A DNA stretch of 64,000 bases. Origin: Mesorhizobium sp. WSM3862. GTDB taxonomy: Bacteria; Pseudomonadota; Alphaproteobacteria; Rhizobiales; Rhizobiaceae. This document shows, piece after piece, positions 56,010 through 64,000 of the stretch. The notes under the pieces are model-generated. The model was given only the letters and a program-made list of their open reading frames with translations. It was not told the DNA's origin and searched no databases. The translations under genes and the position numbers were made by a program. Location: NCBI RefSeq assembly GCF_002294985.1, contig NZ_NSGE01000010.1, positions 124,001 to 188,000 on the forward strand. The letters are read 5' to 3'. Within the stretch, counting starts at the first letter, position 1. Every line of letters begins with the position of its first letter.

Positions 56010-57080
56010 CTACTGGCAGTTTGGCATACTTTCGTTACTTAGCCTCCGATCGATCTGCCGGGTCCTATTGCCCTGCTTGTTCGACCGCATTCTCTCTCGT
56101 TGGAAAATCGGCAATCGTGACTGATGCGGCGCGCATCCGTATGCTTCGCGATAAGCTTTTGAGAAATGCGATGCAGAAACAAAGCCGCAAGCCATTGCGA
56201 TTTCAACGACTGGCAAGCGCGAGCTGATGAGTAGAAGGTGCGCTCGTTCCAGACGCAGATCCAAATAGTAGCGGCTCGGAGAACATCCTAGTTCCCGCCT
56301 AAATAGCCGCTCAATTTGACGACGGGATAGTCGGGAGACTCCCACAAGTTCGTCCAACAGCAATGGCTCGGTGAGGTTTGCCTCCATCGCTTCGATTACC
56401 TTGATGACGGCTTGGTGATTTAGTTGCATTCGAGAATGAAGTGGTAGACGTTGGCGGTCACCCGCTGAACGGGTGCTACACGCGATAGCTTTTTCGCAGA
56501 TTCTGCTGACGACTATCGCCCCATGATGATGGTCGACTAAGTCAAGAAACATGTCGAAGGGGGCGTCTCCTCCGGCGCAAGTGTAGAGGTTCCCGTCGCG
56601 CTCGAAGGCTGTTTGAGTGGCTACCACGCCTGGGAACTGCTCAGAGAACATAGGAAATTGTTCCCAGTGAACTGCGCAACGCCGCCCTTCCGCAAGGCCC
56701 GCCCGAGCAAGCGCGATTGTGCCGCTACCTATCCCTACGAGGCTGCCGCGGCGGTTGCGAGACTCTCGAAGCCATGCATCAAGCTGTTTGTCCGGACCAG
56801 GAGCATTGCGGCCGCCCACGACTACGACGACAGGGGTTGAGATCGATCGCCGGGTCTTTTCACGTTCGACGGGCAACGACGAATCGGCGCAAATCGACAG
56901 CCCACAACTCGAGGCCGCAGGTCGCCCGTCGTCTGAAATGACCTGCCAGCTATACACGTCCCGCCCCAAAACCTCGTTAGCGAGCCTCAGCGCTTCAACT
57001 GCCGATGAGAAGGCCCGGAGCGAAAAGGAAGGCAGGAGATAAAAGCAGAAATTCTGGCACGTTGACTGTGAGTCTAGCAT
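56010..57080 (-). CDS. GlxA/GbdR-type transcriptional regulator (DJ-1/PfpI plus AraC helix-turn-helix)
   Basis: A 356-residue regulator. Residues about 10-190 form a class-I glutamine-amidotransferase/DJ-1-like domain (FYLLPSFSLRAFSSAVEALR; CAGGDAPFDMFLDLVDHHHG), and residues about 215-320 form an AraC/XylS DNA-binding domain (LDELVGVSRLSRRQIERLFR, CGFVSASHFSKAYREAYG). This build matches GbdR, which senses glycine betaine and dimethylglycine, and other amine-catabolism regulators. ATG 57080 is preceded by AAAGGA; an earlier start at 57140 lacks a site. It lies upstream of the DoeA-like/M20D pair on the same strand and probably regulates them and perhaps other catabolic genes here. Confidence 0.85.
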   Translation of the reverse strand: MLDSQSTCQNFCFYLLPSFSLRAFSSAVEALRLANEVLGRDVYSWQVISDDGRPAASSCGLSICADSSLPVEREKTRRSISTPVVVVVGGRNAPGPDKQLDAWLRESRNRRGSLVGIGSGTIALARAGLAEGRRCAVHWEQFPMFSEQFPGVVATQTAFERDGNLYTCAGGDAPFDMFLDLVDHHHGAIVVSRICEKAIACSTRSAGDRQRLPLHSRMQLNHQAVIKVIEAMEANLTEPLLLDELVGVSRLSRRQIERLFRRELGCSPSRYYLDLRLERAHLLLISSRLPVVEIAMACGFVSASHFSKAYREAYGCAPHQSRLPIFQRERMRSNKQGNRTRQIDRRLSNESMPNCQ

Positions 57081-57282
57081 CCCGGAGTTCCTTTCTCGAC
57101 CCTGATCTCTCGTGCGTCGAGCAAGTCCCAAAACTTGCACGACCGCCTGCTTTCTTGGAGACCAGAGCAGCTACGCAACAAGACGCCCCCCAGGGAGCCG
57201 TATTCCGCTAGCTGCTTCGAAACGCCCGCTCGTCCGCCGGCATACAACTAGGCGAGGCTCCGGTCTGGGCCGCTGCTTGGCG

Positions 57283-57310
57283 CCGGCCCCCGTAGTCGGG
57301 GGCCGGTTTT
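57283..57310 (+). terminator. Strong rho-independent terminator, plus orientation
   Basis: A 10-bp GC-only stem (57283-57292 paired with 57297-57306) with a TAGT loop is followed by TTTTC. It stops plus-strand transcripts, yet the genes on both sides (regulator and aminotransferase) run on the minus strand. It may shield the region or be a relic of a lost plus-strand gene. The rest of the 57081-57438 gap holds no recognised gene. Confidence 0.7.
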
Positions 57311-57438
57311 CTGCGCAAAGGAACATTTGAGCTTTCCACTCACACCCGGGAACCGCTCGATACAGGCCCGGGTCAGCCGCGCCGGCCGCACCTTTGAAGG
57401 CTTTCAGGCCTCCAGCACCGCATTCGGCTGCCCGCGCC

Positions 57439-58842
57439 TCAGATGTTATGCCCGTCACGCGTGAGCTCATCCATGACAAAGCGAACTGCACTCTCAGCAA
57501 TGCCAACGATTTCTTCGACTTCACCCTTCGTTGTCACCAACGGAGGAGCGAAGCCGAGGATGTCCCCATGCGGCATGGCGCGAGCGATAAGGCCGCGTTC
57601 ACGCGCTGCCTTGGAAATTCGCGCACCGATTTTGAGTGCCGGATCAAAACTCTTCCGATTGTCTCGATCGGCCACAAATTCGATTGCGCCCATGAGGCCG
57701 ACGCCGCGAACTTCGCCAACAATCGGCAACTGCGCGAATTTCGCCTTCAGCTGCGCCTGGAAGAATGCACCGACCTCGCGGGCATTCCCGGGAAGGTCCT
57801 CTTTCTCGACGATATCGAGAACCGCGTTGGCCGCGGCGGCCCCGATCGGGTGGCCGGAATAAGTGTAGCCATGCGAGAAGGCGCCGACCCTGTCCGCCCC
57901 GTCCTCCAGGACCTTGTAGACCTTTTCACCGACAATGGCCGCGGAAAGCGGGAAATAGGCCGAAGTCAGACCCTTTGCGATCGTGATGAGGTCTGGCTCG
58001 ATGCCGTAGTGGTGCGAGCCGAACATGGAGCCGGTCCGACCAAAGCCGGTTATGACTTCATCTGCGATGAGCAGCACGTCGTGCTTCTTGAGCACGGCCT
58101 GGATTGCTTGCCAGTAGCCTTCCGGAGGAGGCGTGATGCCCCCCGTACCGAGCACCGGCTCGCCGATGAAGCCGCCCACATTGTCTGGCCCAAGCCGTTC
58201 GATCAGCTGATCGAGTTCTTCGCCGCGCCGCGCTGAAAATTCCCGTTCGGACTCGCCTGCATGCGCGCCCCAGTAGTGATGTGGAACACCGGTGTGAACG
58301 ATCTGCGGAAGTGGCAGGTCCATGTGGTCGTGATAAAAGCTCATGCCCGTCATCGAGCCGGACACGACGCTGCAGCCGTGATAGCCGCGTTCACGCGAGA
58401 TGATCTTCTTCTTGTTCGGCTTCCCCCGCAGATTGTTGTAGTACCAGACGAGCTTGGCCTGGGTCTCGTTCGCATCCGACCCGGACATGCCGTAGAAGAC
58501 CTTGCTCATCTTGCCCGGCGCCATCTTAACGAGGCGATCGGATAGGATCGCAAGCTCGTCCGTGGTGTGGGCAGCGTAGGAATGGTAGTAGGCCAGCCGG
58601 AAAGCCTGGCGGGAAATCGCTTCGGCGACCTCGGTGCGGCCATACCCGACATTGACGCAGTAGAGGCCGGCGAACCCGTCGATCAGCTGGTTGCCATGCG
58701 CATCCTGAATGCGGATGCCTTTGCCTGTCTCAACGATGGTCGGCTCACCGAGCTTGCCGGTGGCAAAATCCTTGAGCTGCGTGAAGGGATGTAGCACAGC
58801 GTTTCTATCTTTTTCGCTGATATCCTTGATGTTGATAGTCAT
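57439..58842 (-). CDS. Class III omega-aminotransferase
   Basis: A 467-residue PLP aminotransferase of class III. GLYCVNVGYGRTEVAEAI lines the substrate site, MSGSDANETQAKLVWYYNNL binds the PLP phosphate, LLIADEVITGFGRTG holds the ring-stacking aspartate, and K290 in DLITIAKGLTSAY is the Schiff-base lysine. It resembles putrescine/beta-alanine/taurine:pyruvate transaminases and DoeD, the diaminobutyrate transaminase of ectoine breakdown, so donor specificity is open. AAAGGAAAG precedes the ATG. It follows a semialdehyde dehydrogenase by 12 bp: the two are an operon, transamination giving an aldehyde that the partner oxidises. Confidence 0.88.
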   Translation of the reverse strand: MTINIKDISEKDRNAVLHPFTQLKDFATGKLGEPTIVETGKGIRIQDAHGNQLIDGFAGLYCVNVGYGRTEVAEAISRQAFRLAYYHSYAAHTTDELAILSDRLVKMAPGKMSKVFYGMSGSDANETQAKLVWYYNNLRGKPNKKKIISRERGYHGCSVVSGSMTGMSFYHDHMDLPLPQIVHTGVPHHYWGAHAGESEREFSARRGEELDQLIERLGPDNVGGFIGEPVLGTGGITPPPEGYWQAIQAVLKKHDVLLIADEVITGFGRTGSMFGSHHYGIEPDLITIAKGLTSAYFPLSAAIVGEKVYKVLEDGADRVGAFSHGYTYSGHPIGAAAANAVLDIVEKEDLPGNAREVGAFFQAQLKAKFAQLPIVGEVRGVGLMGAIEFVADRDNRKSFDPALKIGARISKAARERGLIARAMPHGDILGFAPPLVTTKGEVEEIVGIAESAVRFVMDELTRDGHNI

Positions 58843-58854
58843 AGGGCTTTCCTT

Positions 58855-60327
58855 TCAGTTTGAGATGTTGCCGATGCACACGTATTTGGGTTCGAGATAT
58901 TCGGCGAGACCATGCCTTGAGCCCTCCCGGCCAAGCCCGGATTGCTTCCATCCGCCGAAAGGTATGGGTGCGCCGGTAAATTTCGCCGTGTTGACGGCGA
59001 CCATGCCGTACTCCAACTGATCGGTAAGCCGCATGGCGCGGTTCAGATCTCGTGTGTAAACGTAAGCCGCAAGGCCCATTTCCGAGTTGTTGGCCCGCGT
59101 AAGCACTTCCGCCTCTTCGTCGAACGGAAGGATTGCAGCCACCGGCCCAAAGGTCTCTTCCTTGGCGATCAGCATGTCGTCAGTGACGTCGGCTAGAACA
59201 GTCGGGGTCACAAAATTGCCGCTGAGCGGATTGTCGGCGCCAACAACGATGCGGGCACCGGCACAAAGAGCTTCCGAAATCTGTCGCCTGCACTTTTCCG
59301 CGACGGACGGTTTGGTCATTGGACCTACGTCGACACCGGACTCGAATCCGTGCCCGACTTTCAGTTTGCTGGTGGCCTTCGCGAATTCCTCTACAAAGCG
59401 CTCATAGCTTCCCCGCTGGACGTAGATCCTATTCGCTGCCAGGCAGTCCTGCCCGGATGTGGCGAATTTGGCTGCCATGCATCCAGCCACGGCACTCTCC
59501 AATGGTGCGTCATCGAAAACGATAAAAGGAGCGTTGCCGCCGAGCTCAAGTGAAGCCTTCTTCAGCGTTTTTGCGGACTGCTCGAGCAGGATCCGACCGA
59601 CCTCGGTCGAACCCGTAAAGGAGAATGCCCGCACATCGGTATGGTTCAGCAGTCGTTTGGCGAGTGGGGCAGCCTCTCCCGTGATCACTTGAAACACTCC
59701 GGCGGGAACTCCTGCGTCCTCGGCAAGCCGGGCAAGCGCCAGAGCTGACAAGGGCGTTTCCGGGGCGGGCTTGACAATCATGGTGCAACCAGCAGCCAAC
59801 GCGGCTCCTGCTTTCCTTGTGATCATAGCCGAGGGAAAGTTCCAAGGGGTTATGGCTACGGTTACACCGACCGGCTGCATCTGCACCGAGAGTCGGCTGC
59901 CCGCGAGATGGCTCGGGATGATCTCGCCGTAGGCCCGCTCGCCCTCCGCCGCAAACCAGTCAAGAAAGCTGGCGGCATATGAAACCTCACCGCGCGCCTC
60001 GGCTAACGGTTTGCCTTGCTCGGCGGTCATGATAACGGCAAGGTCTTCCGCATTCTCGCGCATACCCGTGGCCCATTTCCGCAGGTATGCGCCCCGTGCC
60101 GAAGGAAGAACATCGCGCCAATGTTGAAATGAGCTTTTCGCGACTTCGATTGCGGTGTCTACGTCAAACGTCTCGCAGGCTGCCACTTGAGCCAGCTCTT
60201 CGCCAGTGGCCGGGTCCACGACAGAGAGTTTTTCAGCCTTGGACAGCCAGGCGCCATTTACATAGGCGCAGTTTTGCAAAAGATCCTGGCGTTTTAGGCC
60301 CCTTAATGCGGTTGCTGAACCTTTCAT
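58855..60327 (-). CDS. Succinate/aspartate-semialdehyde-type NAD(P) aldehyde dehydrogenase (GabD/DoeC-like)
   Basis: A 490-residue ALDH. FTGSTEVGRILLEQSAKTLK (NAD site), catalytic E261 in SLELGGNAPF, nucleophile C295 in TSGQDCLAANRIYVQ and PFGGWKQSGLGREGS are intact. VAITPWNFPSAMITRKAGAA matches succinate-semialdehyde dehydrogenases. ATG 60327 is chosen: the length is typical of GabD and GGGGGT precedes it. The open frame continues to 60408 without similarity. It is the first gene of an operon with the class III aminotransferase, so its substrate is probably the omega-semialdehyde made by that enzyme. GABA or diaminobutyrate routes both fit. Confidence 0.9.
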   Translation of the reverse strand: MKGSATALRGLKRQDLLQNCAYVNGAWLSKAEKLSVVDPATGEELAQVAACETFDVDTAIEVAKSSFQHWRDVLPSARGAYLRKWATGMRENAEDLAVIMTAEQGKPLAEARGEVSYAASFLDWFAAEGERAYGEIIPSHLAGSRLSVQMQPVGVTVAITPWNFPSAMITRKAGAALAAGCTMIVKPAPETPLSALALARLAEDAGVPAGVFQVITGEAAPLAKRLLNHTDVRAFSFTGSTEVGRILLEQSAKTLKKASLELGGNAPFIVFDDAPLESAVAGCMAAKFATSGQDCLAANRIYVQRGSYERFVEEFAKATSKLKVGHGFESGVDVGPMTKPSVAEKCRRQISEALCAGARIVVGADNPLSGNFVTPTVLADVTDDMLIAKEETFGPVAAILPFDEEAEVLTRANNSEMGLAAYVYTRDLNRAMRLTDQLEYGMVAVNTAKFTGAPIPFGGWKQSGLGREGSRHGLAEYLEPKYVCIGNISN

Positions 60328-60779
60328 CGTGACCCCCAATCGATTGTCCATTTTCGTCAAATTAGCCCCGCAGCTGCGGCGATTGGCAGCGTGATGTACG
60401 CCAACCAAGGCGTTCTCCTGCGAATAATGACGGTCAGCTGAGTTTTCCTTCTAATCTCGGCCCGTTCTTGGGAGCCGTGCGGACCGCGCTGCGGCAATCC
60501 CAGCAGGGCTCCGCCAGCGGATCGACCGCTGGTTACCTGCCGTCCGCTGTGGCCTTTGAAGCCAATATTGAAGGCACCGTGCATATTGAAACGCGCTGCG
60601 TCGCGGAACCGGAAGATAACCTGCGCCAGAAGGACAAAAACGCAGCTTTCCTGCGGCGGACCGGCGGGGTCCCCGCGTAGCGACCTCTGAAACATGCTAG
60701 GTTTCTCGATCAGTACGGATGGGAAGGGCAAGATTGCTTGGCCTGATCCGCTAACCTAGGTGCAGAGGACGACTGCGAA
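60328..60779. other. Divergent intergenic region
   Basis: It separates the minus-strand dehydrogenase/aminotransferase operon from the plus-strand DoeA-like gene. Short frames only. GAGGA near 60764 is the ribosome binding site of the latter. Its position suggests shared control of both units, but no operator-like repeat was clear. Confidence 0.45.
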
Positions 60780-61961
60780 ATGGACTTTGTAAAACCCTTC
60801 CTACCTGCGGAGTATCAATGCCGCGTCCGTGACGTGAAGGCACGGATGGGGGAAGCAGGATTCGACCTGCTCATCTGCCAAGACCCCGCAAATATATGCT
60901 GGCTGACCGGCTATGACGCGTGGTCCTTCTACACGCCTCAAGTGGTTCTATTGCACCTAAAATCGGAAACGCCGATTTGGATCGGGCGGCTGGTCGACGT
61001 GAACGGCGCTCGCGCCACGACGGACTTGCCTGCTGACAACATTATCAATTTTTCCGACGACCGACTGCATCATATGGAGTTACATCCCTACGACGAAGTC
61101 AGCGAAATCATAAAATCCCGCGGTTGGGGATCTGACCGCATAGGGGTTGAGCTCGATGCGCATTTTTATACAGCGCGTGCGCATCAGCACCTTGTCAATG
61201 GCCTTCCAAATGCAAAGTTCTCTGATAGCCGCGGCCTCGTCAATTGGGCCCGACTCGTCAAGTCCGACGCCGAACTCGTCTACATGAGGGAAGCGGGTCG
61301 GATTGTCAGCCACACTATGCGTCAGGCAATAAATAATCTGAAGCCGGGAGTTCCCGAATACCAAATCGTCGCTCAGATTTATGCCGATCAGATAAGAGGC
61401 GTCGATGGGGAGTACGGTGATTATACAAGCCTCTGTCCCTTGATACAGGTTAACGAGAAGACGAACGCTCCACACCTCACATGGTCGGACAAGCCCCTGC
61501 CCAAATCGGGGCTGGTTCTCCTGGAAATTGGAGCAGCCCGGCGCCATTATCACGCGCCTCTGACCCGTACGGTCTACATGGGGAAGCCACCTAAGGAGGC
61601 CCAGCACCTCGCCAATGCCATTATCGAAGGTGGCGACGCTGTCCTCGAAATGGCGAAACCGGGCGTAGTCGTCGACGAGTTGAATACCGTGTGGCTGGAC
61701 GTCTTGAACCACCACGGATACGTGAAGAAGGGTCGGTCCGGCTACTCGATCGGTATGAACTTCCCGCCCGACTGGGGCGAGCGCACGGTGAGCATTCGTT
61801 CTGGCGAAAAGACGGTGCTCCAGGCGGGAATGTGCTTCCATTTCCAATCAGGGGTCAGGCCCCCTGCCTTCGGAGCCGCCATCTCGGAGTCGTTTGTTGT
61901 TACCGATAAGGGTGGCGAGCGGCTGGCCGATGTCGCCCGCGAGCTAATAGTCGTGGACTAG
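60780..61961 (+). CDS. doeA: Ectoine hydrolase-like M24 protein (DoeA/EutD type, copy 3)
   Basis: A 393-residue creatinase-fold protein very similar in layout to copy 2: DPANICWLTGYDAWSFYTPQ, NAPHLTWSDKPLPKSG and SGYSIGMNFPPDWGERTVSI. Metal ligand positions are again replaced (LLEIGAARRHYHAPLTRT), so it should hydrolyse a C-N bond without metal, as ectoine hydrolase and creatinase do. It is divergent from the GabD/omega-aminotransferase operon, which could process diaminobutyrate from ectoine. No deacetylase gene is next to it, unlike copy 2. Start ATG 60780 has GAGGA. Ectoine or a close analogue is the likely substrate. Confidence 0.8.
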   Translation: MDFVKPFLPAEYQCRVRDVKARMGEAGFDLLICQDPANICWLTGYDAWSFYTPQVVLLHLKSETPIWIGRLVDVNGARATTDLPADNIINFSDDRLHHMELHPYDEVSEIIKSRGWGSDRIGVELDAHFYTARAHQHLVNGLPNAKFSDSRGLVNWARLVKSDAELVYMREAGRIVSHTMRQAINNLKPGVPEYQIVAQIYADQIRGVDGEYGDYTSLCPLIQVNEKTNAPHLTWSDKPLPKSGLVLLEIGAARRHYHAPLTRTVYMGKPPKEAQHLANAIIEGGDAVLEMAKPGVVVDELNTVWLDVLNHHGYVKKGRSGYSIGMNFPPDWGERTVSIRSGEKTVLQAGMCFHFQSGVRPPAFGAAISESFVVTDKGGERLADVARELIVVD

Positions 61962-62939
61962 CAAAGAGTTCCGGCATTTGTCTACTTAACTGGATTGGAA
62001 GGGTGCACTGAAATGCTTCCCTCTCAATCCAGCTGTCTCCCCAGTGCCTCAGAGCAACTGATGTTTGAGGGTGGGGCAGACCCGCACGGCCGGCCGAAAC
62101 GCAAATCCCCTGGATGGCGCAGTGTCTTGGCTAGTCGGTGGGTACAGTCAGCATCGTTGACGTGCCACAGCTTGGCGCGGAGTGCCGACCGCGCCATTCG
62201 TCGTCGGTGACCTAAAGCGTTGCAGGACGGCGGGTCGAACCCCGAGGAGGATTTCCCCAGCGCAGACCTGACCCCTTTAGTTAAAATGCACAAAGGTGTG
62301 CATTTATCGTCTCGTCCAGACCGGCGGACTGTCAATGTTTGGCTTCGTGTGTTGTTGAGGACGCTCCCCCCTTGAAGACGAACGCGCTGGTGTCGGGATC
62401 GGTTACATCGGCTGCTCGATCGCAACTTGCGGGCGCTCCCCCTGGTGCCGCCAGGGCGACTAGCTCGATCTAGTGGCCTTTTGCCCTAGCCTCCATTGCT
62501 ACTGTCTACGCGGATCGTGTCGATACCAATGTGGCCCTACGGATCAGTCCAGGCGCAAGACCGCATCGGCAAGGATCAACATGATCCGATGACTCACAGA
62601 CTCGAGTCGAATCCGCCGAGGGCCAGGGGAGCAGAAGCCACCGTTTACGACTTGGAGTCGGACGCGGGGTGCTGGGTTCGAATTCTCACATATTTGATTG
62701 TTGTGTCGCCGCACCATCGCGTGCGCGCAATAATTCAGCGCCGAGGTTCAGAAAACGCAGAAGGACATCGCTTTCAGCCCCATTTAGCACCATCTCCACG
62801 AGCGTCGCCCCCTAGTCTGTTGAAAAAGGACTGACTTTTGCACGTGGGCTGGAAATGCGCTGAAGCGCTCCAACAAAGCTCAAGCTGAATTGTCGCAACA
62901 TTTTGCCGCTGCCGTCTCCGAGAACGAACAAGGATACAT
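61962..62939. other. Nearly 1 kb without a recognised gene
   Basis: Frames on both strands were read without a family match. It contains the operator-like palindrome listed separately and, close to the next gene, GG-N10-GC with a good TTGC -12 box but a poor -24 box (62829-62842). ACAAGGA precedes the next start. Confidence 0.45.
62284..62305. promoter_or_regulatory. Operator-like inverted repeat
   Basis: AAATGCACA and TGTGCATTT are exact complements separated by AAGG. The size and AT-flanked form suit a dimeric regulator. It lies some 640 bp before the second DMGDH-like gene and 320 bp after the third DoeA-like gene. Confidence 0.35.
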
Positions 62940-64000
62940 ATGATTACGAACCCGCCCTGCCGTCCTCGTGAAGTACCGACCCGGCACCACGAAATTGTGA
63001 TCGTTGGTGGAGGCATAGCAGGCGCAAGTATCGCCTTTCACCTTGCAAAGAATGGTAAGAAGGACATTGCGCTCTTGGAGCGCAATACCCTAACATCCGG
63101 CACGACTTGGCATGCCGCAGGCTTGATCATGCAGACGCGTGGTACTCACGCGCTGACGGAGATCGCAAAATATAACGCAGAACTATACTCCGCTCTGGAA
63201 GCGGAGACCGGACAAGCAACCGGATTCAAGCGAAACGGCACGCTCGGGGTCGCCAGAACTAAAGAGCGTCTCTACGAAACGGCCCGCAATGCTTCGATCG
63301 CCAAGAGTTTTGGCCTTCAGGCTAATATGATCTCGCCGAGCGAGGCGAAAAGGCTCTATCCAGCCCTCAACGCCTCGATCATCGAAGGTGCAGTCTTTAT
63401 CCCGGGCGACGGCCAAACCAATCCTGTCGACACGTGCATGGCATTAGCTATTGGCGCCAAGCAAAAGGGTGTGAAATTAACTGAAAACACTGAAGTAACG
63501 GACATTTGGAAAACAGTAGATGGCAATTACCAGGTCCGGACAAGGGAGGGTGTCGTCGAAGCTGAAATTCTCGTGCTCGCGTGTGGACTTTGGACGAGAG
63601 ACCTTGCCTCCAAGTTAGGTGCGCGCATTCCGATCTATGCAGCAGAACACTTTTATGTGGTGACCGACGCTATGGATTTTGTGGCGCCGACCTTACCTGT
63701 GCTGCGTGATACAGACGGACATGTGTACCTGAAAGAAGACACAGGAAAGCTCCTTGTGGGTGCCTTCGAGCCTTGGGGCAAGCCTTTGCCGATGGGAAAG
63801 CTCCCGAAGGAAACGGCCTTCATTGAGCTTCCTGAAGACTGGGAGCATTTTGAACTGCCGATGACCAAGGCAATCGAAATTGTCCCTGATCTCGCGAACG
63901 CCGGCATTGCCAAGTTTTTCAATGGTCCTGAAAGCTTCACCCCAGACCTTCTGTTCATGATCGGGGAAGTTCCTGGGTTGAAAAACCTCTACGTTTCCAC
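62940..64000 (+). CDS. Dimethylglycine/sarcosine dehydrogenase-like flavoprotein (copy 2, cut by window end)
   Basis: The first 353 residues are open to the window edge. They correspond residue for residue to copy 1: EIVIVGGGIAGASIAFHLAK, H58 in SGTTWHAAGL at the covalent-flavin position, EAKRLYPALN and VLRDTDGHVYLKED. Identity is high (most positions) but silent and conservative changes are many, so the duplication is not recent. The start ATG and its ACAAGGA site match copy 1. The GcvT/folate domain should follow beyond the window. The two copies, about 21 kb apart in direct orientation, may act on different N-methyl substrates. Confidence 0.88.
   Translation, partial: MITNPPCRPREVPTRHHEIVIVGGGIAGASIAFHLAKNGKKDIALLERNTLTSGTTWHAAGLIMQTRGTHALTEIAKYNAELYSALEAETGQATGFKRNGTLGVARTKERLYETARNASIAKSFGLQANMISPSEAKRLYPALNASIIEGAVFIPGDGQTNPVDTCMALAIGAKQKGVKLTENTEVTDIWKTVDGNYQVRTREGVVEAEILVLACGLWTRDLASKLGARIPIYAAEHFYVVTDAMDFVAPTLPVLRDTDGHVYLKEDTGKLLVGAFEPWGKPLPMGKLPKETAFIELPEDWEHFELPMTKAIEIVPDLANAGIAKFFNGPESFTPDLLFMIGEVPGLKNLYVS

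Noticed and set aside
62660..62700. tRNA T-loop-like GGGTTCGAATTC
   Set aside because: The bases around it do not form a T stem, and no acceptor, D or anticodon arms fit upstream. It does not support a tRNA or attachment site.
1..64000. nod boxes and CRISPR arrays
   Set aside because: No sequence matching the long nod box consensus and no regularly spaced direct repeats were found when reading the intergenic regions.

Overview
The window looks like part of a rhizobial symbiosis island or symbiotic plasmid, most likely Mesorhizobium or a close relative. The genes kept intact are rhizobial in type. They are separated by long stretches of decayed insertion sequences (IS3, IS21, IS110, IS630 and IS1380 families, plus a tyrosine recombinase remnant). 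One intergenic region carries a NifA-type upstream activator motif (TGT-N10-ACA) correctly placed before a sigma-54 -24/-12 promoter. No rRNA, tRNA or CRISPR array was seen. The organism call is inference from gene content.

Layout. 0.7-4 kb: an isopenicillin-N-synthase-like 2OG/Fe(II) oxygenase, a DUF2267 protein and a C45 acyltransferase-like protein. 4-11.4 kb: IS wreckage (IS3, IS110, two IS630, IS1380) with remnants of two ABC-transporter ATPases around an intact alanine racemase. 11.9-22.9 kb: an EhuB-type binding protein, a DadA-type amino acid oxidase, a DoeA-like M24 hydrolase, a saccharopine-dehydrogenase-like NAD(P) protein, a second DAO-family oxidase and an EctB-type transaminase. 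These are separated by an IS21 remnant that contains a precise local inversion. 23-27 kb: IS21 and recombinase remnants, then a methyltransferase behind the NifA/sigma-54 signals. 28-31 kb: intact, GC-rich etfBA followed by a wrecked purU. 31.4-46.6 kb: a second EctB paralogue, an aldehyde dehydrogenase, a GMC oxidoreductase, an ehuBCDA-type transporter operon, a truncated deacetylase, a dimethylglycine/sarcosine-dehydrogenase-like flavoprotein and a dimethylformamidase-like protein. 47-62 kb: a third EhuB-like protein, an M20 peptidase with a class V aminotransferase facing an Lrp regulator, a near-complete IS630 copy, an M20D amidohydrolase overlapping a second DoeA-like gene under a GlxA/GbdR-type regulator, a class III aminotransferase with a semialdehyde dehydrogenase, and a third DoeA-like gene. 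The window ends inside a second copy of the DMGDH-like gene.

How the genes fit together. The main theme is uptake and breakdown of small zwitterionic or N-substituted amino-acid-like compounds such as ectoine, betaines and N-methyl amino acids. Three periplasmic binding proteins and one complete importer would supply them. Three metal-site-less M24 hydrolases and two M20 hydrolases would open rings or remove acyl groups. EctB, class III and class V aminotransferases with two aldehyde dehydrogenases would carry the products toward central metabolism. The DMGDH-like enzymes would demethylate using folate and pass electrons to ETF. The methyltransferase behind a NifA-type promoter next to demethylation and import genes recalls rhizopine logic, in which a compound is made in the nodule and eaten by free-living kin. 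That is a hypothesis, not something the sequence proves.
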